Shown here piece by piece: positions 33,249-48,970 of a DNA stretch of 64,000 nt. The stretch lies in the NCBI RefSeq assembly GCF_024679095.1, contig NW_026111675.1, forward strand, positions 301,501 through 365,500, read 5' to 3'. The notes beneath the pieces are model-generated. The model had not been told where the DNA came from. It did no database searches and worked only from the letters and a program-made list of their open reading frames with translations. Made by a program: the position numbers and the translations under genes. The stretch is from Eriocheir sinensis (taxonomy: Eukaryota; Arthropoda; Malacostraca; Decapoda; Varunidae). The first letter of the stretch is position 1; every line of letters begins with the position of its first letter.

Positions 33249-34673
33249 ACTAAAATTTGTATTGAAATATATACAAAAATACATAAAAATAATTTGAGTT
33301 TGTATGAAAATAGATATTCAAAATACACATAAGGCTAGGTAAATTTCTTTTAAAATATATATACAAAATACCCATAAAATATTGTAAATTTGTGTCAAAA
33401 TATATAAACAAATACACATAAAAAAATGTAAATTTGTATGAAAAATATTTAAAAAATACACATAGAATAATGTCATATCGTATCAAAATGAATGAGCAGA
33501 ATATCAATAAAATAACGTAAATTTGTAAGAAAATAAAGATGCAAAATACCCATAAAATAAAGCATATTTTTATAAAAATATATATACAAAAATACACATA
33601 GAATAATTAAATTTGTATTAAAATTAATATACAAAATACATGTACAATAAGGTAAATTTGTATTGAAAAAAAATGCAAAATACACATAAAAGTGTAAATT
33701 TGTTTAAAAATCTATATACGAATACACATAATATAACGTAAATTTCTATAGAAATATATATACAAAATACACATGAAATGATGTAAATACGTATAAAAAT
33801 ATATATACAAAATACACATTAAATAATTTAAATTCTCGTCAAAATAAATAAACAAAATATCAATAAAAGAATGTGTATTTGTATGAAAATAGATATACAA
33901 AATACACATAAAACTAGGTAAATTTGGATTGAAATACATATACAAAATACACATAAAATAATGGAAGTTTGAATGAAAATATATAAACATATACACTTAA
34001 AAGAACGTAAATTTGTATCAAGTATATATACAAAATACTAATTAAATAATGTAAATATGTATAAAAAATATATATACAAAACACAAATAGAATAATGTAA
34101 AATCGTATCAAAATAAATACACAGAATATTAATAAAATGATGTAAATTTGTATGAAAATAAAGATGCAAAATAGCCATAAAATAACGCATTTTTTATAAA
34201 AATATATATACCAAAATACACATAAAATATTAAAATTTGTATTAAAATAAATATAAAAAATGCACATACTGTAAGGTAAATTTGTATTGAAATAGATATA
34301 CATAATACATATAAAACAATGTAAATTTGTTTCAAAATATATATACGAATACACATAAAATAACGTTGATTTCTATAAAAATATATACAAAATACACATA
34401 AAATGAAGTAAATATGTATAAAAAAATGAATACAAAATACACATAAAAATCGTATCAAAATAAATAAACAAAATACCAGTAAAAAAAAGTGTATTTGCAT
34501 AATATAAATATACAAAATACACATAAAATATCGTAAATTTGTATAAAACTATATACAAAAATACACAGAAGTTATTAAATTTGCATAAAAATTTATATAC
34601 AAAATACAGCTAAAATAAGCTAAATTTGAATTGAAATGTACATACAAAATACATAAAATAATGTAAATCTGTA
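33249..34673 (-). repeat. Block 22, inverted orientation
   Basis: The first 0.65 kb resembles 62.71-63.36 kb. The rest resembles the inverse of 26.4-27.0 kb. It ends at AATCTGTATTTTATATATAC. Confidence 0.82.
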
Positions 34674-36970
34674 TTTTATATATACATTTTCATAAAAATT
34701 TACGTTATTTTATTGTGTGTATCCGTATATATTTTGAAACAGATTTTATACAAATTCATGTTATTTTATGTGTATTTGTATATATATTTTCATACAAATT
34801 TATATTATTTTATGTGTATTCTTACATATATTTATTTTGTATATTTATTTCATTCAATTTTAAATTATTTTCTGTGTATATTTGTATTTGAATTTAGGTT
34901 ATTTTATATGTATTTTGTATATATATTTTCATCCAAAGTTACATTATTTTATTGATATTTTCTTATTTTAATTCGATACGAATTTAGATTATTTCATGGG
35001 TATTTTGTATACATATTTTTATACTCATTTACATTATCTAAAGTGTGTTTTGTATATATATTTTTATGCAAATTTATTTTACGTTCATTTTTGTACATAT
35101 ATTTTATAGAAATTTGCGTTATTTTATGTATATAGTTTTATATAAATTTACGTTATTTTATGTGCATTTTGTATATTTATACAAATACACATTCTTTTAT
35201 TGGTATATTGTTTATTTACATTTATACGAATTTACATTATTTTATGTGTATTTTGTATACATTTTTTTATACGTATTTACTTAATATTATGTGTATTTTG
35301 TATATGTATTTTTATAGAAATCTACGTTATTTTATGTGTATTCGTTTATATATATTGAAACACATTTACATTATTTTATATGTATTTATCATATCTATTT
35401 CAATACAAATTTACCTTATTGTATGTGCATTTTGTATATTTATTTTAATACAAATTCAAATATTTTATGTGTATTTTGGTATCAATATTTTAAAAAAAAA
35501 ATGCGTTATTTTATAGGTATTTTGCATCTTAATTTTCATACAAATTTACATTATTTTATTAATATTCTGTGTATATATTTTGATACGATTTTACATTATT
35601 CTATTTGTGTTTTATATATATTTTTTTATACATATTTACATTATTTAATGTGTATTTTGATTATATATTTCATACAAATTTACGTTATTATATGTGTATT
35701 TGTTTATATATTTTCATTCAAATTTACATTATTTTATATGTATTTTGTATATGTATTTCAATACAAATTAATCTAATTTTATGTGTATTTTGTTTATTTC
35801 TTTTCATACAAATTTAAATTATTTTTGTGTATTTTTGTATATAGTTTTATACAAATTTAGGTTATTTTATGTACGCATTTACATTTTTTAATGTGTGTTT
35901 TGTATATATATTTTTATCCAAAGTTACTTTATTTTACGTTCATTTTTGGACATATATTTTTATGGAAATTAGCGTTATTTTATATGTATTTGTATATGTT
36001 TTCTCATACAAATTTACATTATTTTATTGATATTTTGTTTATTTAGTTTGATACGAATTACATGATTATATGTGTATTTTGTACATATTTTTTAAACGTA
36101 TTTACATTACTTAATGTGTATTTTGTTTATATATTTTAAAACAAAATTACGTTATTATATGTATTTTTATAAATATTTTGATACAAATTTACATTATTTT
36201 ATGTATTTTATAGATACATTTCAATTCAAATTTAGCTTATTTAATCTGTATTTTGTATATCTATTTTCATACGAATTTAATAACTTCTGTGTATTTTTGT
36301 ATATAGTTTTATACAAATTTACGTTATTTTATGTGTGTTTTGTATATTTATATTTATACAAATACACATTCTTTTATTGGTATTTTGTTTATTTATTTTG
36401 ATACGAATTTACATTATTTTATGTGTATTTTTTATACATTTTCTTATACGTATTTACTTCATTTTATGTGTATTTTGTATATATATTTTTATACAAATCT
36501 ACGTTATTTTATGTGTATTCGTATATATATTTTGAAACAAATTTACATTGTTTTATATGTATTTTGCATATATATTTCAATACAGATTTACCTTATTGTA
36601 TGTGTATTTTGTATATTTATTTTAATACAAATTAATTTTTTCATGTGTATTTTGGTATATATATTTTAAAAAAAATGCGTTATTTAATGGGTATTTTGCA
36701 TCTTTATTATCATTCAAATTTACATTGTTTTATTAATATTCAGTGTATTTATTTTGATACGATTTTACATTATTCTATTTGTGTTTTGTATATATTTTTT
36801 TATACATATTTACATTATTTAATGTGTATTTTATATATTTTAAAACAAATTTACGTTATTTTATGCGCATCTGTTAAAATATTTTGATACAAATTTACAT
36901 TATTTTATGTATTTGTATATATTTTGATACAAATTTACATTATTTTATGTATTTTGTATATCTTTTTTCA
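34674..36970 (+). repeat. Block 23, T-rich strand forward
   Basis: The first 0.9 kb resembles 13.7-14.6 and 55.2-56.1 kb (TTATTGTGTGTA, TTCGATACGAATTTAG); the rest is the 35.5/47.2 kb duplication. It ends at TTTTTCATTCGTATCAAAAT. Confidence 0.83.
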
Positions 36971-38905
<1,935 letters not shown>

Positions 38906-39193
38906 CATGTTATTTTATGTGTATTCGTATATATTTTTTGAAACAAATTTACACTGTTTTATTTGTGTTTTGCGTTTTTTATCAATACAAATTTACCTTT
39001 TTGTATGTGTGCATTATGTATATTAATTTTAATACAGATTTAATTATTCTATGTGTATTTTTGTATATGTATTTTTAAAAAAAATATGCTTTATATTTTG
39101 GGTATTTTGTATCTTTATTTTCATACAAATTTAAATTATTTTATTGATATTCTGTGTACTTATTTTGATACGATTTTACATTATTCTATGTAT
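38906..39193 (+). repeat. Block 25, short forward block
   Basis: Begins in a monomer with TGTGTATTCG and GAAAC. It ends in ATTCTATGTATAACAAAAAT, the same fold-back joint as at 30,604. Confidence 0.8.
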
Positions 39194-39258
39194 AACAAAA
39201 ATAAATATATACAGAAATACACAAAAATAATTTAAATTTGTTTGAAAATAGATATGCA
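39194..39258 (-). repeat. Block 26, shortest inverted block (~65 bp)
   Basis: About one and a half monomers in reverse, between ATGTATAAC and GATATGCAAAATATGTG. Confidence 0.72.
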
Positions 39259-39893
39259 AAATATGTGTATTTTGTATATATATTTCAATTCAAATTTAGC
39301 TTATTTTGTGTGTATTTTGTATATATTTTCATACAAATTTAATTACTTCTGTGTATTTTTGTATATATTTTTATATAAATTTACGTTATTTTATGTATAT
39401 TTTGTATATTTATATTTATACAAATAAACATTCTTTTATTGGTATTTTGTTTATTTATTTTGATACGAGTTTACATTATTTTATGTGTATTTTGTATACA
39501 TTTTTTTATACGTATTTACTTCATTTTATGTGTATTTTGTATATATATTTTTATAGAAATCTACGTTATTTTATGTGTATTCGTATATATATTTTGAAAC
39601 AAATTTACATTGTTTTATATGTATTTTGCATATCTATTTCAATACAAATTAACTTATTGTATGTGTTTTTTGTATATTTATTTTAATACAAATTTAATTT
39701 TTTGATGTGTATTTTGGTAGATATATTTCTATAAATAAAAAAAAGCGTTATTTTATGGGTATTTTGCTTCTTTATTTTCATACAAATTTACATTATTTTA
39801 TTAATATTCTGTGTATTTATTTTGATACGATTTTACATTATTCTATTTGTGTTTTGTACATATTTTTTTATACAAATTTACGTTTTTTTATAA
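39259..39893 (+). repeat. Block 27, T-rich strand forward
   Basis: Resembles 24.2-24.8 and 51.6-52.2 kb, with AATAAAAAAAAGCGTTATT near 39,735. It ends at TTTTATAAAATTATTGATACC. Confidence 0.8.
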
Positions 39894-40520
39894 AATTATT
39901 GATACCAAAATACATAAAATATTTCAATTTGTATTAAAATAAATATAGAAAATGCACATCCAATAAGGTAAATTTGTATTGAAATAGATATGCAAAATCC
40001 ATATAAAATAATGTAAATTTGTGTCAAAATATATATGAATACACATAAAATAACGTAGATTTCTATAAAAATACATATACAAAATACATATAAAATTAAG
40101 TAAATACGTATAAAAAAATGTATACAAAATACACATAAAATAATGTAAATTCGTATAAATGTAATTAAACAATATACCAATAAAAGAATATGAATTTGGA
40201 TAAATATAAATCTACAAAATGCACAAAAAATAACGTAAATTTATATAAAACTATATACATAAAATAACGCAAATTTCTATAAAAATATATGTACAAAAAT
40301 GAACATAAAATAAATTTGCATAAAAATATATATACAAAACACACATTAGATAATGTAAATGAGTATAAAAATATGTATAGAAAATACCTATGAAATAATC
40401 TAAATTCGTATCGAATTAAATTAAGAAAATACCAATAAAATAATGTAATTTTGGATGAAAATATATATACAAAATACACATAAAATAACCTAAATACAAA
40501 TACAAATATACACATAAAAT
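39894..40520 (-). repeat. Block 28, inverted orientation
   Basis: Reverse complement of the 14.0-14.5 kb type (GTATCGAATTAAATTAAG near 40,410). It ends at AAAATATTGTATTTTGTATA. Confidence 0.8.
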
Positions 40521-41762
40521 ATTGTATTTTGTATATTCATTTCAATTCAAATTTAGCTAATTTTATCTGTATTTTGTATATCTATTTTCATACGAATTTA
40601 ATTACTTCTGTGTATTTTTGTGTAGTTTTATACAAATTTACGTTATTTTATGTGTATTTTGTATATTTATATTTATACAAATACACATTCTTTTATTGGT
40701 ATTTTGTTTATTTATTTTGATACGAATTTACATTATTTTATGTGTATTTAGTATACATTTTCTTATACGTATTTACTTCATTTTATTTGTATTTTGTATA
40801 TGTATTTTTATACAAATCTACGTTATTTTATGTGTATTCGTATAAATATTTTGAAACAAATTTACATTGTTTTATATGTATTTTGCATATCTATTTCAAT
40901 ATAGATTTACCTTATTGTATGTGTATTTTGTATATTTATTTTAATACAAATTAATTTTTTCATGTGTATTTTGGTATATATATTTTTATAAAAAATGCGT
41001 TATTATATGGGTATTTTGCGTCTTTATTTTCATACAAATTTACATTATTTTATTGATAGTCTGTTTATTTATTTTCATACGATTTTACGTTATTCTGTGT
41101 ATTTTGTATACATATTTTTAGACATATTTACATCATTTAATGTATATTTTGTACATATATTTTATGGAAATTTACGTTATCTTATGTGTATTTGTTTATA
41201 TATTTTCATACAAATTTACATTATTTTATGTGTATTTTGTATATGTATTTCAATAAAAATTTGCCTAATTTCATGTGTATTTTGCATATCTATTTTCAAA
41301 CAAATTTAAATTATTTTTGTCTATTTTTGTATATATTTTTATACAAATTATTGTTATTTTATTTGTATTTTGTATATATATTTTCCTACAAATATACATT
41401 CTTTTAGAGGAAATTTTGTTTATTTATTTTGATACGAATTTACATTATTTTATGTGTATTTTGTATATATATTTTTCTATGTATTTACATTATTTAATGT
41501 GTTTTTTGTATATTTATTTCCTAAAAAATTTACGTTATTTTATTGTGTGTATTCGTATATATTTTGATACAAATTTACTTTATTTTATGTGTTTTTTGCA
41601 TATCTATTTCAATAAAAATCTACCTTATTGTATGTGAATTTTGTATATTTATTTTAATACAAATTTAATTATTTTATGTGTATTTTTGTATATATATTTT
41701 TTTAAATATGAGTTATTTTATGGGTATATTGCATCTTTAATTTTATAAATTTTTACATTACG
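40521..41762 (+). repeat. Block 29, T-rich strand forward
   Basis: Starts like 36.2 kb, then passes into variants with GTTTTTTGCATATC and TTATTGTGTGTATTCG. It ends at TTTTTACATTACGTACATAT. Confidence 0.8.
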
Positions 41763-43016
41763 TACATATAAAATAATACAAATTTAATTATTCTATGGTA
41801 AATTTGTTTCAAAATATATATACGAATACACATAAAATAACGATGATTTCTATAGGAATATATATACAAAATACACATGAAATGATGTTAATACGTATAA
41901 AAATATATATACAAAATGCACATTAAATACTTTAAATTCGCGTCAAAATAAATAAACATAATATCAATAAAAGAATGTGTATTTGTATGAAAATAGATAT
42001 ACAAAATACACATAAAATACCCTAAATTTGTATCAAACTATATACAAAAATACACAAAAATATTTTAAATTTGTATGAAAATAAATATACAAAATACACA
42101 TAAAATTAGGTAAATTTGTATTGAAATACATACACAAAATACACATAAAATAATGTAAATTTGAATGAAAATACATAAACAAATACACTTAAAATAACGT
42201 TAATTTGTATAAAAAATATGCACAAAACACAAATAGAATAATGTAAAATCGTATCAAAATAAATACACAGAATATTAATAAAATAATGTAAATTTGTATG
42301 AAAATAAAGAAGCAACATACCCATAAAATAACGCATTTTTTTATTTATAAAAATATATATACCAAAAAACACATCAAAAAATTATATTTGTATTAAAATA
42401 AATATACAAAAAACACATACAATAAGGTAAATTTGTATTGAAATAGATATGCAAAATACATATAAAACAATGTAAATTTGTTTCAAAATATATATACGAA
42501 TACACATAAAATAACGTAGATTTCTATAAAAATATATATACAAAATACACATAAAATGAAGTAAATACGTATAATAAAATGTATACAAAAAACATATAAA
42601 ATAATGTAAATTCGTTAAAGATAAATAAACAAAATACCAATAAAAGAATGTGTATTTGTATAAATATAAATATACAAAATACACATAAAATAACGTAAAT
42701 TTATATAAAACTATATACAAAAATACACAGAAGTAGTTAAATTTATATGAAAATGTATACAAAATACACACAAAATAAGCTAAATTTGAATTGAAATATA
42801 TATACAAAATACATGAAATAAAGTAAATTTGTATCAAAATATTTATACAAATACACATGTAATAACGTAAATTTGTATGAAAATATATAAACAAAATACA
42901 CATTAAATAATGTAAATACGTATAAAAAATATGTACAAAATACACATATAATCATGTAATTCGTATCAAAATAAATAAACAAAATACCAGTAAAATAATA
43001 TAAATTTGTATGAGTA
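41763..43016 (-). repeat. Block 30, inverted orientation
   Basis: Ends in the GAGTAAACGTGTATGTTGC joint at 43,012. Direct copy of block 18. Confidence 0.83.
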
Positions 43017-44083
43017 AACGTGTATGTTGCATATTTTTTCAATACAAATTTACCTTATTATATACGCATTTTGTATATTAATTTTAATACAAATTTAATT
43101 ATTCGATGTGTATTTTTGTATCTGTATTTTTATAAACATATGCTTTATTTTTTGGGTATTTTGCTTATTTATTTTCATACAAATTTACATTATTTTATTG
43201 ATATTCTGCTCATTCATTTTGATACGAATTGACATTATTCTATGTGTATTTTGTATATATTTTTCATACAAATTTACGTTATTTTATGTGTATTTGCTTA
43301 AATATTTTGACACAAATTTACAATATTTCATGGGTATTTTGTATATACATTTCAAAAGAAATTTACCTAGTTTTATGTGTATTTTGTATATCTATTTTCA
43401 TACAATCTCAAATTATTTCTATGTATTTTTGTATATATTTTAATACAAATTTTAGTTATGTTATGTATTTTTTTGTAAATTTATTTTCATTCAAATATAT
43501 ATTATTTTATTGGTGTTTTGTTGATTTATATTGATACGAATTTACATTATTTTATATGTACTTTGTATATATATTTTTATACGCTTTTACATTATTTAAT
43601 TTTTTTTTTAATATATATTTTTATACAAATTCATGGTATTTTATGTGTATTTGTATATATATTTTTATATAAATTTACATTATTTTATGTGTATTTTGTA
43701 CATATATTTTTTTACAAATCAACCTTATTTTATGTTTATTTTGTATGTGTATTTGAATTTATCCAAATACACATTCTTTTATTGGTATTTTGTTTATTTA
43801 TTTTAAATTGAATTTACATTATTTTATGTGTATTTTGTATACATTTTTTTATACGTATTTACTTAATTTTATGTGTATTTTGTATATATATATTTATAGA
43901 AATCTACGTTTTTTTATTTGTATTCGTATATATTTTTTGAAACAAATTTACATTGTTTTATATGTATTTTTGCATATCTCTTTCAATACAAATTTACCTT
44001 ATTGTATGTGCATTTTGTATATTTATTTCAATGCAAATTTAAATATTTTATGTGTATTTTGGTATATATATTTTTATAAGATT
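43017..44083 (+). repeat. Block 31, T-rich strand forward
   Basis: Copy of block 19. It ends at TTTTATAAGATTACGAAAAC. Confidence 0.83.
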
Positions 44084-45337
44084 ACGAAAACTTGAATAAA
44101 AATATATACAAAAAAACAAAAAAATAAATTTCAATTTGTATGAAAATAGATATACAAAATACACATATAATTAGTTAAATTTGTATTTAAATACATGTAC
44201 CAAATACACATAAAATAATGTAAATTTGTATGAAATAAAAACAAATTCACATAAAATTCGCGTCAAAATAAATAAACAAAATATCAATAAAAGAATGTTT
44301 ATTTGTATGAAAATAGATATACAAAATACACATAAAATAGCCTAAATTTGTATCAAACTATATACAAAAACACACAAAAATATTTTAAATTTGTATGAAA
44401 ATAAATGTACAAAATACACATAAAATTAGGTAAATTTGTATTGAAATACATACAAAAAATACACATAAAATAATGTAAATTTGAATGAAAATACATAAAC
44501 AAATACACTTAAAATAACGTAAATTTGTATAAAAAATATGTACAAAACACAAATAGAATAATGTAAAATCGTATCAAAATAAATACACAGAATATTAATA
44601 AAATAATGTAAATTTGTATGAAAATAAAGAAGCAAAATACCCATAAAATAACGCATTTTTTTTTTATAAAAATATATATACCAAAAAACACATCAAAAAA
44701 TTATATTTGTATTAAAATAAATATACAAAAAACACATACAATAAGGTAAATTTGTATTGAAATAGATATGCAAAATACATATAAAACAATGTAAATTTGT
44801 TTCAAAATATATATACGAATACACATAAAATAACGTAGATTTCTATAAAAATATATACACAAAATATGTATAAAATGAAGTAAATACGTATAAAAAAATG
44901 TATACAAAAAACACATAAAATAATGTAAATTCGTATCAAAATAAATAAACAAAATACCAATAAAAGAATGTGTATTTGTATAAATATAAATATACAAAAT
45001 TCACACAAAATAACGTAAATTTATATAAAACTATATACAAAAATACACAGAAGTAATTAAATTTGTATGAAAATATATACAAAATACACAGAAAATAAGC
45101 TAAATTTGAATTAAAATATATATACAAAATACATGAAATAAAGTAAATTTGTATCAAAATATTTATACAAATACACATATAATAACGTAAATTTGTATGA
45201 AAATATATAAACAAAATACACATTAAATAATGTAAATACGTATAAAAAAATATGTACAAAATACACATATAATCATGTAATTCGTCTTTAAATAAATAAA
45301 CAAAATACCAATAAAATAATATATATTTGTATGAGTA
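44084..45337 (-). repeat. Block 32, inverted orientation
   Basis: The first 165 bp copies block 20. At about 44,250 ACAAATTCACATAAAATTCG joins it to a copy of block 30, ending in GAGTAAACGTG at 45,333. Confidence 0.82.
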
Positions 45338-48300
45338 AACGTGTATGTTGCATATTTTTTCAATACAAATTTACCTTATTATATACGCATTTTGTATTTT
45401 ATATATTTATATTTATACAAGTAAACATTCTTTTATTGGCAATTACTAAAAAAAAATAGTTTATTTATTTTGATACGAGTTTACATTATTTTATGTGTAT
45501 TTTGTATACATTTTCTTATACGTATTTACTTCATTTTATGTGTATTTTGTATATATATTTTTATAGAAATCTACGTTATTTTATGTGTATTCGTATATAT
45601 ATTTTGAAACAAATTTACATTGTTTTATGTGTATTTTGCATATCTATTTCAATACAAATTTACCTTATTGTATGTGCATTTTATATATTTATTGTAATAC
45701 AAATTTAAATATTTTATGTGTATTTTGGTATATATATTTTCATAAAAAATGCGTTGTTTTATGGGTATTTTGCATAATTATTTTCATACAAATTTACATT
45801 ATTTTATTAATATTCTGTGTATTTATTTTGATACTATTTTACATTATTCTATTTGTGTTTTGTATATATTTTTTTTATAAATATTTACATTATTTAATGT
45901 GTATTTTCTATATATATTTCATACAAATTTACGTTATTTTAAGTGTATTTGTTTATATATTTTCATTCAAATTTACATTATTTTATGTGTATTTTGTATA
46001 TGTATTTTAATAGAAATTTAACTAGTTGTATGTGTATTTTGTATATATATTTTTATACAAATTTAAATTATTTTTGTGTATTTTTTAATAGAGTTTTATA
46101 CAAATTTACAATATTTTATGTGTATTTTGTATATCTATTTTCATACAAATACACATTCTTTTATTGATATTTTGTTTATTTATTTTGATGCGAATTTACA
46201 TTATTTAATGTGTATAGTGTATATATATTTTTATACGTATTTACGTCATTTCATGTGTATTTTTTTATATATATTTCTATAGAAATATGTTATTTTATGT
46301 GTATTCGTATATATATTTTGAAACTTTTATACATTGTTTTATGTGCATTTTGTATATTTTTTCAATACAAATTTCCTTTATTGTACGTGCATTTTGTATA
46401 TTAATTTTAATACAAATTCAATTATTCTATGTGTATTCTTGTATATGTATTTAAAAAAATATGCTTTATTTTATTGGTATTTTGCATCTTTATTTTCATA
46501 CAAAATTACATTATTTTATTGATATTCTGTGTATTTATTTTGATACGATTTTACATTATTCTATGTATATTTTGTATATCTGTTTTATACAAATGTACGT
46601 TATTTTATGTGAATTTGTTTTCATTTCATGCAAATTTACATTATTTTAAGTGTATTTTGTACATGTATTTAAATACAAATTTAACTAATTATATGTGTAT
46701 TTTGTATATCTATTTTCATACAAATTGAAATTTATTTTTTTGTTTTTTTGTATATATTTTTATTCAAATTTTCGTAATTTTATGTGTATTTTGTATATTT
46801 ATTTTCCTACAAATATACGTTCTTTTATCGGAATTTTGTTTATTTATTTTTATACGAATTTTCATTTTTTTAGGTGTTTGATATATATATTTTTATACTT
46901 ATATTTATTTATTTTATATATGTATTTATATATATTCATAGAAATTTACTCTTTTTTATAGAAATCTAATTATTTTTATTTTATGTGTATTATATATTAT
47001 ATTTTTTAACAAATTTATTTATTTTTATATTATTTTACTTTATCAAATTTACCATTAACTTGTATTTTTTGTGTGTTTTTTTTTATTTATTTTAAATATA
47101 TTTTCAATATTTTTATGTGTATTTTTTTATCAAAAATTTTATAAAAAATGTTATTTATTTGTATTTTAATTCTTCTTAAATTTACATTATTTTATTAATA
47201 TTCTGTGTATATATTTTGATACGATTTTACATTATTCTATTTGTGTTTTGTATATATTTTTTTAAACATATTTACATTATTTAATGTGTATTTTGATTAT
47301 ATATTTTATACAAATTTACGTTATTTTATGTGTATTTGTTTATATATTTTCTTTCAAATTTACATTATTTTATATGTATTTTGTATATGTATTTAAATTA
47401 TTTTTGTGTATTTTTGTATTTAGTTTTATACAAATTTAGGTTATTTTATGTACGCATTTACATTATTTAATGTGTGTTTTGTATATATATTTTTATCCAA
47501 AGTTACTTTATTTTACGTTCATTTTTGGACATATATTTTTATGGAAATTAGCGTTATTTTATATGTATTTCTCTATGTTTTCTCATACAAATTTACATTA
47601 TTTTATTGATATTTTGTTTATTTAGTTTGATACGAATTACATGATTATATGTGTATTTTGTATATATTTTTTATACGTCTTTACATTACTTAATGTGTAT
47701 TTTGTTTATATATTTTTAAACAAATTTACGTTATTATATGTATTTTTATAAATATTTTGATACAAATTTACATTATTTTATGTATTTTCTATATACATTT
47801 CAATTCAAATTTAGCTTATTTTATCTGTATTTTGTATATCTATTTTCATATAGATTTATACAATTTTACGTTATTTTATGTGTATTTTGTATATTTATAT
47901 TTATACAAATACACATTCTTTTATTGGTATTTTGTTTATTTATTTTGATACGAATTTACATCATTTTATGTGTATTTTGTATACATTTTCTTATACGTAT
48001 TTACTTCATTTTACGTGTATTTTGTATATATATTTTTATACAAATATACGTTATTTTATGTGTATTCGTATATATATTTTGAAACAAATTTAAATTGTTT
48101 TATATGTAATTGCATATCTATTTCAATACAGATTTACCTTATTGTATGTGTATTTTGTATATTTATTTTAATACAAATTAATTTTTTCATGTGTATTTTG
48201 GTATATATATTTTTATAAAAAAATGCGTTATTTAATGGGTATTTTGCATCTTTATTTTCATACAAATTTACATTGTTTTTTTAATACTCAGTGTATTTAT

Positions 48301-48522
48301 TTTGATACGATTTTACATTATTCTATTTGTGTTTTGTATATATTTTTTTATACATATTTACATTATTTAATGTGTATTTTGTATATTTTAAAACAAATTT
48401 ACGTTATTTTATGCGCATCTGTTAAAATATTTTGATACAAATATACATTATTTTATGTATTTTGTAAATATATTTTAATACAAATTTAGTTTATTTTATG
48501 TATATTTTGTATATCTATTTTC
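45338..48522 (+). repeat. Block 33, T-rich strand forward
   Basis: An odd insert, GGCAATTACTAAAAAAAAAT, breaks a monomer near 45,438-45,460. The block also holds the degraded stretch at 46,920-47,180. It ends at TTTTCATTCGTATCAAAAT. Confidence 0.82.
46920..47180 (+). repeat. Most degraded part of the array
   Basis: About 260 bp in which 45-bp spacing is hard to follow: runs such as TTTTTTTTTATTTATTTTAA and ATTATATATTATATTTTTTAA replace the usual TATACAAATTTAC core. Isolated monomer pieces (TTTTATGTGTATT, AACAAATTTA) remain. It joins a segment like 19.7-20.4 kb on the left to one like 35.5 kb on the right, so it may be a scar between two duplicated segments or a poorly resolved consensus. Confidence 0.6.
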
Positions 48523-48831
48523 ATTCGTATCAAAATAAATAAACAAAATAGCAATAAAATAAAGTAAATTTGTATGAGAAAACATATACAAATACACATA
48601 AAATAACGCAAATTTCTAAAAAAAATATATGTACAAAAATGCACATAAAAAAAAGTAAATTTGCATAAAAATATATATACAAAACACACATTAAATAATA
48701 TAAATGCGTACATAAAATAACCTAAATTTGTGTAAAACTATATACAAAAATACACAAAATTTTTTTTAATTTGTGTGAAAAGAAATATACAAAATACACA
48801 TAAAATTAGGTAAATTTGTATTGAAATACAA
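48523..48831 (-). repeat. Block 34, short inverted block
   Basis: Inverted half of the first 446-bp duplicate. It ends at GAAATACAAATTTTAAAACA. Confidence 0.8.
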
Positions 48832-48970
48832 ATTTTAAAACAAATTTACGTTATTTTATGCGCATCTGTTAAAATATTTTGATACAAATTTACATTATTT
48901 TATGTATTTTGTATATATACTTCAATACAAATTTAGTTTATTTTATGTATATTTTGTATATCTATTTTCA
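48832..48970 (+). repeat. Block 35, short forward block
   Basis: About 139 bp, the forward half of the second 446-bp duplicate. It ends at TTTTCATTCCTCCCAAAATG. Confidence 0.8.

Larger units (their letters stand above)
41763..44250. repeat. Direct duplicate of 30.6-33.1 kb
   Basis: Carries the same series of blocks and joints as 30.6-33.1 kb. A further half copy follows at about 44,250-45,395: the inverted block and its GAGTAAACGTG joint recur at 45,333, which is 2,321 bp after 43,012. The T-rich part there departs after about 60 bp. Confidence 0.72.

Noticed and set aside
42382..42945. 187-codon minus-strand frame resembling a small hydrophobic membrane protein
   Set aside because: Hydrophobicity follows from T-rich codons (Phe, Tyr, Ile, Leu, Cys). 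There is no domain, and its copy at about 44.7-45.3 kb is split by indels.
45435..45470. Possible unique insertion (GGCAATTACTAAAAAAAAAT)
   Set aside because: Only about 20 bases depart from the monomer, and a homopolymer is involved; more likely a local indel or consensus error than an inserted element.
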